NCBI GenBank assembly: GCA_023014365.1
Contig: JAEBUN010000001.1
Coordinates: forward strand, 2,232,001-2,296,000
Length of the DNA: 64,000 nt
Direction of reading: 5' to 3'
Source of the DNA: Lepiota brunneoincarnata
Taxonomy: Eukaryota > Basidiomycota > Agaricomycetes > Agaricales > Agaricaceae
Positions 58,032 through 64,000 of the stretch are shown here, piece after piece. Position 1 is the first letter of the stretch; each line of letters starts with the position of its first letter. The notes under the pieces were generated by a model, which searched no databases, was not told where the DNA came from, and was given only the letters and a program-made list of their open reading frames with translations. The position numbers were made by a program, and so were the translations under genes.

Positions 58032-61000
58032 TCACTCTCCAGGGCTTTCTGGCGATGTACTGAGTCTGTCCCCCACCGGAGGTCGTAACACCGGCGAAGG
58101 GGGCAGTGACAACGGCAAGGGCTGCGTATCGGAAGGAGTTAATAACGGACCGGCCATGTGGGCAATTTCATGAGTGGTCACCAGAGGCGGGGGAGTGCGA
58201 GGGGGTTCAGCTACGATTAGGTGTTTGGAATTCCTACGTGGGGGTGGTGAGAGCGATGTCATCTCCTGAGGGGCCGGGATAGCGGGGAGTGGTCGTACAG
58301 AGGGAAGTGGGGCGGGAGGCATGATGGGCGTGGCGAGCTGGAGGAAGCTCGGTTCGTTCTGGAATAATGTGATTTTTTCTCCGATGGGTGTACCTGGTTG
58401 AGAACACGTTCCAAAATATGAAGGTGAGGATGTCAGTAGCGGTGATGTGGATGCTCTGTTGTTGCTATTGCTATTGCTATCGTTAGCGTTGTTGTTATTG
58501 GCGAAAGGGTTCGTGAATGGCGTGTGACTTGCAGACGAGCTGCGGGCATGGTGGGAACCTGAGAGGCGGGAGGTGAAAGAAGACGAGTTTGAGCGGGTAT
58601 GCGTTTGGATATGGGTGGTATTTGGAACATCCGATGGGGCGGTGTTGGTATTGACGGATGTATCTATGGTATTCGCGGCAGATGATGAGGGTGCACTCAG
58701 GATACGTAGCCGCCGTTTGAATGATGTGTGTCGTGCGATGTTGGTAAAGGGTCGGTTATTAGCATGGCCATTCCCACCGCCCTCGACTGAACTGCCCGTG
58801 GGTGTTGGGGGAAGAGGGCCCCGAGGTGGAGGGAACGGCGAAGCCGATAGAACAGCACCAGGGTCTGGTGAGGCAGGTATAGGTTTCAAGCGAGATAAAC
58901 GGTTGTTACCGCCGCTCATCGTCCGTGACTGAGTTTGTTTGTACTCGGCCTCGTCAGGCCGCAGCGGGAGGGTGGTAGACGGAGGTGGTTTTGGAGCAGT
59001 CATGGACAGCCTGAAGCCCCGCCCAGCGATTGAAGCTCGCTTGGCCTTTGGTGGAACAGGATTCGGTAATGAATCAGATGATTTGGGACGGTCTCCTTCT
59101 CCCGGTGCTGGTGGGAGGGCCGACGTTGGTGCTGGCCTTGGGGGCGGGGGCATCGACGCTCTGTGTGAGCTCAGCGGCCTTCCCGCGAGATGGCTGCTGC
59201 CCACTGACTGTGATGTGCTGGAGGTACCAACACTCGATACCGAAGCACGTTTCGAGAACGACGGAAGACTTGACACTACGCTCTGCTGACTCTGTCCAGA
59301 CCCCGAAGATGCACTACTAGCAGATCGATTATCCCCTGCTGTGAGATATGGACGGGTATTCGAACCAGGAGGATTCGGTGGAGGCCCCAACGGAGGCGTC
59401 GTCTTGGGTGGTAATGGTCCCTGTCTTGACCAACGCCTCGCGCCAGAGCTCCGCCTCGTACTGGTACTCAACCTGTCAAGACTCATCGAGTTCTCGTTAG
59501 AGCCATATGTTGAAACCGATTGTAACGAGGGAGGTCGAGGTCGGTCTGGTGCGTCGTTCGTAGAGCCATTTGTATGTGTTGGACTGCTCGGAGGCTCTTG
59601 GTCCTTGTAGTATGTCATGGCACCAAGACTGCCAGCTGTACCGCTGTATTGTACGTTTTGATACACTTCCGGTACGGGCTGGGTGGGATTCTCGACCGGT
59701 GTCACAGAAGATGTTGTCCACCGTTTGCGTGGGGGTGGCTGTAGAGACATTGAACCGAGAGAAAGCGATTTTGTGCCTCTGTTCTTTGCGATTGCGGACG
59801 TAGGATCATTTGTAACAAACTGGAGAGGCTGTCGATCGGCAACAATTTTGCGGTCAATGCCGATGTCTGGGGTGAAAGATGGCACAAATGGAGAGTTGGC
59901 ACGAACAACAGTAGCTCCGCTGGACTGCGATTGGACATCGGGTGTATTCGAGCGCAGCATGCTCATGAGGTTGTTGCCCGTGTTGCTAAACGTATCTTCG
60001 TTGGCATCATGCTGAGGTTTGCTAGTGTCAACAGATGTCGCTCGAGAAGCGGACCGGGGCCGTGACCCTGAGAAAAGACCCTTGAGAGTCGAGACAGCGA
60101 TAGATGTAGGAGCTTTGGGTAATGAAACTTGTGAGCGGACCGAGTGAGAAGAGATCGATGAAGCGTAGTTTTTCTCGGCCTGAACAACAGTTGATGGAGG
60201 AGTGCTGTGGTGTTGGCGAGCAGTAGAATTGGTGGAAGACGTGATGAAGCCTTGGGCGCGCATGGAGAGCATGACATCTATGTCTCCACGAGGCTCATTG
60301 ACCCCAAAACTTGTAGTAGGGAGTAAGCCAGCTCGAATGGCACTGAATAATGATAAGCGGGCAGAAAGGGATGGAACGTTAATGACAATTTACCGTTGAT
60401 TGAGTATGCTATTCTTGATGCTAGAAATCCATTGCTGAGATTCAGTGGGATCTTCCATTTGCAAGAACCACATTGTTCTCCCTGACTCCTCATAATTAAG
60501 TTCCTTCTTGAATGCCCCAACCTCGACCCCACCAACTTTGACGACATGCCGGCGACCACCAACCTCGTCATCAGAAACAAACACCACACTATCCTCATTG
60601 ATCTCCAACCTCTCCAGTTCCTTCTCCTCTGGTCCGTTTGCCTTGAACAAATGGAGATAAGAACTTGCAGGACCTCTGGTCCGCGTGACTATCGCGGTCG
60701 GAGAAGTGAGTAAAATGAACCTTTCCTTCCAGTTCCTCGAGTTTGAGAGGGCGAATATTCGAAGGGAAGATGGGTGGTAATATTTGGGTAGAGTGCCTGA
60801 CTGCTGCTGGAACTGAGTCAAAGCGGTGATTGTGGAGGGGTACGTGGGTATAGGCGTTAAATTTGCAGAATTCGTGCGACTATGAGTTGCCAGTGATCCA
60901 GACCGGAGGCGGCCAACAGGTCTCGGGGGATAGGAAGCGGCTACAGAAGTACTCGATCCATGTACCGGAGCACCTGGGGGAGAGGTGAATCCCGAACCAG

Positions 61001-61520
61001 AGTTGCGCAAAACATTCGGATATTGTGAATCCGCTATACTGCCTACAATATCAGAGTCTCTCTGTCTTGAGTCGTCAGCCTCGTCCTCGTCGGTGGTATC
61101 GTGATGGGACTGGGCGTCAGACTCAACCAGAAGTGGGTCCAACCCTATCGCTTGCGCAGCTTCCGCGCGCAGGCGGTTCCGTTCTTCCACCTCTTCATCT
61201 CGCTTACGCGCTGTGATTTCAATGACATCCGGAAGGATGACAGGGGGAGGGGGCTGGGGAATGGTGGGTCTTCGCCGACCAAATTTGAAACCGAGGGCAT
61301 CAGAGGCGGCCATGAAGATACTTCCACGGGACTTCTTCGAAGCACTCGGAGCACCATTGCTAGTGGAAGGTCGGGAATGGGTATCATTCGAAGACGGGGG
61401 GGTGAAAACACCGGGCGAAGCAAAGGGATCGCGGTCTATGACCCCTGTATAAAAGCTCTGAGTTGATCGGCTGCTCCTGGACCTCCTGCGTACAACACAG
61501 ACTACACTCACCGTAACCAT
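58032..61520 (-). CDS. PH-domain protein with long disordered C-terminus
   Basis: Two-part protein. The N-terminal third (61520-60391) contains a pleckstrin homology domain, from about SGTLPKYYHPSSLRIFALSN through NWKERFILLTSPTAIVTRTR, VVFVSDDEVGGRRHVVKVGG and MWFLQMEDPTESQQWISSIK with the conserved C-terminal Trp, so a phosphoinositide- or protein-binding, membrane-associated adaptor is likely. An intron (about 60389-60339) joins ILNQR to AIRAGLLPTTSFG. The rest (about 750 residues) is Ser/Pro/Asn-rich, with poly-Pro, Ser-Arg clusters and an Asn-rich stretch (about 58440-58510), typical of cell-polarity or cortical scaffold proteins. The start ATG at 61520 is chosen because the exon MVT joins through a GTGAGT...CTCAG intron to SFYTGVIDRDPFASPG and an in-frame stop lies just upstream. 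No specific orthologue named. Confidence 0.82.
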
Positions 61521-61990
61521 GGCTCGCCCATATCGGACGGCTGCGTTCGTCGCTGTCGACCGCAGCTAGATGCTCCTCCTGCATCGATGGCCGACGAGCC
61601 TTTGGGCTATTGGATTGGGAAGACCAGCGCTCTGGGTGTGCGTCGGTGTGGGCACGGAAACGAAAGGCGAGGAAAGTGGGGGTCATAGGGCGTGGGTGGA
61701 GGAGGGAGATGTGTGGACGAGGGAAAGACTGTGTGATGGTCATCAGCCCCGGTTCGCTAACTTTAGATTTTATTCCAAACCTACCGTTTCTTCTCTCCCC
61801 TCTCTGTCCTCTGAGCTTCCTCGCCCGCGCCCCAGCGGCAACGGGCTCGACATAAGTATGTAACACGGTGGTGTAGGACAAAGTAATGTCCCTGCATGAA
61901 AAAGAGACGATGATTATCTCTCAATTTGGTTATTCGGTCTCTCCGGATCACTTGGCATTTTCATTCCTCTATCGACTACCTCTTATTATA

Positions 61991-63047
61991 CTACTCCTGT
62001 CCTGCTGGTGCTGGTGCCTTTGGCGGCCCACGCCCATACGGCATGTACTTGCCGTCCCGCGACAGGCTCAGCGCCTGTCTGTAGTCCCCCTGCAGTCTGC
62101 TCTGGGGCAGCCGCCGTGGCAGCAGGTCCAACATCCGGCGTAGTTCCTCATTCTCTGTCTGCAGCCGCGCAAGTTCTACCTCCCGCGACATCGAATGGTC
62201 CGCGGCTAGGGTCGCGTTCCACGGCTCTCGGTCTTCTTCCTCTATCGTTCGCGTTGCGGGAGGTTCATTGGCATCCTCCCCGGATTCTGCCCGGAGTAGT
62301 TGTCGTAACACATGTGAAAGCCGCGCAAGCGACGCGGAAATTGCAGTATTTGCCATTAGCTCCTGCGTGGCGTTTTCCTCCTCCCGTGATAGCAGCTTTG
62401 TTTCGTATTCGCGAATGAGCGAAAGCTCCCGTTCTTGCACGTCTCGCTGAAGGTAGGCATCAGAATTCCACCCCTGTCCACCGAAACTATTCCACATACT
62501 GCCCGGTTTCGAAACGCACCTGAACAGTTGTCAACAAGTATATGAAAACAAGGTGTTCCATGACGTACTCATTACAGTCTCCAACGTCTGCTCATACTCT
62601 TTTATGAGCGAGTTTAGCTGCTTGTTATCGTGCTGAAGGCCCTGGTTTTCAGCAGCGATAGCAGCATTCATTCGTTCCAATTCCGCGTCATACTCCTCTA
62701 AGTCCATGGTCAACTTGAATTCCTGCTCAACAGTGCAAATCCCAGACCTTGCGTTTTGTCCAGATTGAACCTGGCAACCTCTAAGAATAAGTGCCATGCA
62801 ACAGCCGCAGTGAGACCCACCTCCGTAGAACAAAACCTGACTGTGAATGAATAGCCTGCGTCTACTCAGCAACTTTACATGAGCATCATTCCCATCCCCA
62901 ACAACAGAGTAATTCACCCACCTTGACATTCGCAGCTTGTGCATACAGTGCCACCGACAAACTCCTGTTCTCGCTCAACGATTCACTCAACTCTGTGATT
63001 AGCGCCCAAAGCTTCGAAAGGTCGTATTCTCCATTTTCCAGTATCAT
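61991..63047 (-). CDS. FGFR1OP2/SIKE-like coiled-coil protein
   Basis: Predicted coiled-coil protein of the FGFR1OP2/SIKE family; animal and fungal relatives belong to STRIPAK phosphatase-kinase complexes. The ATG at 63047 gives MILENGEYDLSKLWALITEL, then SVALYAQAANVK, the motif SGFVLRRFNLDKTQEEYDAE (with an LDKT-type N-terminal motif), ERMNAAIAAENQGLQHDNKQ, NSLIKEYEQTLETVM and AFRNRARDVQERELSLIREY. A C-terminal coiled coil follows (ELARLQTENEELRRMLDLLP), ending at 61991. Introns at about 62930-62870, 62830-62770, 62755-62703, 62567-62522 and 62497-62450 restore one continuous frame. Role in cell fusion or septation is inference from the family only. Confidence 0.75.
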
Positions 63048-63206
63048 ATCTACGGCGTCTTGCACTGAAAGCCAGCCGATTGTGTCTGCCTCCCAGACAA
63101 GAAAATGATGGAACACGGAGGGTGTGTGGAGGGTCTGCCGCACAAAGTGATGGATACAGAGTCAAGTTGGTGCTGTCTATTCTTGGTTTGCGCCAATCAA
63201 AAAACC

Positions 63207-64000
63207 TCAACTACTGCTCCTCGGCTCTCCTGCTTCGTTGCACTCAATTATCGCCATCCAAACCTCAGCAATCCCTTCCTCCTCGCATCCGACTTGCATC
63301 CCATTGTCTTTCAAAATGTAATACTCCCTCCATGGCGTCTGAACTATAGCCAAAGCCGGATGAAGCCCACGTCCCGACCTCCCCGTGAAATGTACGCTCT
63401 CAACGTGATGATGCCTCAAAAATTGTGAGTACTAAAATGACTTGCAAACAAAACAGAACGTGAACGTGACCCACGCAGGTACGAAGAGATTGACTTTCGG
63501 TTCTTTTCTCTCCTGGCCAAACTTCGTCTCCGTTTTATTGGGAAGACCTCTGAACTCTTGTCCCATTTCACTCGACGTCATGTAGCGGCCGCTCAAACTA
63601 GGCCAATGGATCAGCCGCATAAGAATGTTACCGATGAAATTCAAACCTGTTTTCCATGGTACACGCTAGAACATATCGCATCGCGACTGCCCTCTTGAGC
63701 TCTCCAGATTCCCCCTCTTTTTGTGTCCTCTTCAACCATAGCTTGCTGATCCCACGTTCGTATTCCTCGTAATTAGACCACCGAACATGGTCCATGATAT
63801 TCATTACCGCTGTCGCCTCCCCATCCTCGGATACGCGCTTCTGTATATATACGGACCAGTCCATACGAGTTGGCAAAGAATCATCTAGCGAGACCGGACT
63901 TCCTATGACTTCGCAGGTCGTTTCTAGGACGTAACACTTCATATATCCCACACTATGGTCCTCGCCCTCGCGTCCGGTCGCAACGTACCATATTCCCTGT
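63207..64000 (-). CDS. Unrecognised protein, 5' part beyond the window
   Basis: Partial gene running off the right edge. From the edge inwards: YMKCYVLETTCEVIGSPVSL, MNIMDHVRWSNYEEYERGIS, KRAVAMRYVLACT; after an intron, LSGRYMTSSEMGQEFRGLPN and FGQERKEPKVNLF. After a further intron (GTACCTGC...TTTTAG) comes SQFLRHHHVESVHFTGRSGR with ALAIVQTPWREYYILKDNGM and a last stretch IAEVWMAIIECNEAG, ending at 63207. I do not recognise the family. The exon joins are consistent and the composition is that of an ordered globular protein. Confidence 0.5.

Noticed and set aside
61384..61881. 165-codon minus-strand frame overlapping the PH gene start
   Set aside because: Shadow of the PH gene's first exons in another frame; the in-frame ATG at 61520 with its GTGAGT intron explains the start.

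Overview
The window reads as nuclear DNA of a filamentous basidiomycete, most likely Agaricomycetes. It is dense in short GT-AG introns (mostly 45-65 nt), genes are packed on both strands with 100-700 bp between them, and the gene content is fungal: TOM22, NDUFA9, SAS10, COQ5, cullin-1, RTT109, mL58, malic enzyme, TAD3, ALG7, isocitrate lyase, capping protein alpha and PRP8, plus a DUF6534-type membrane protein and an ABCC transporter of the basidiomycete kind. The genus cannot be fixed from sequence alone. There is no sign of plasmid, virus, rDNA or CRISPR.

Layout. 1-5 kb: a CENP-B-type helix-turn-helix protein and gene-poor flanks. 5-12 kb: a Zn2Cys6 transcription factor (minus), TOM22 (plus), the complex I subunit NDUFA9 (minus) and a small UPF0390 protein (plus), in divergent/convergent pairs. 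12-22 kb: SAS10/UTP3, a long intron-rich ABCC transporter and, tail to tail with it, FCF2. 22-27 kb: COQ5 and cullin-1 in tandem. 27-38 kb: DUF6534 membrane protein, RTT109 (intronless), a low-complexity protein and mL58. 38-49 kb: malic enzyme, a SET-domain/TAD3 fusion (minus), ALG7, isocitrate lyase and actin-capping alpha. 49-58 kb: complete PRP8. 58-64 kb: a PH-domain protein, a FGFR1OP2/SIKE-like coiled-coil protein and the edge of an unrecognised gene, all on the minus strand. Most are housekeeping genes of unrelated pathways; ribosome biogenesis recurs (SAS10, FCF2), as do mitochondrial function (TOM22, NDUFA9, COQ5, mL58) and two-carbon metabolism (isocitrate lyase, malic enzyme).

The observation that deserves a second look is reading-frame continuity. 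In eight genes conserved protein sequence continues only if exactly one base is skipped, always a +1 shift and never -1, at points where no intron fits. Several are normally essential single-copy genes (TOM22, cullin-1, ALG7, mL58, TAD3). In every case the shift can be explained by one extra T lying between two sense-strand codons. About 20 kb of other coding sequence in the window, including 7 kb of PRP8, needs no such shift. This is either a gene-clustered insertion-type sequence error or many programmed +1 frameshifts; sequence alone cannot decide. Other notable points: a SET-TAD3 fusion, micro-exons of 6, 13 and 13 nt that each carry a hallmark motif, and four GC-AG introns.
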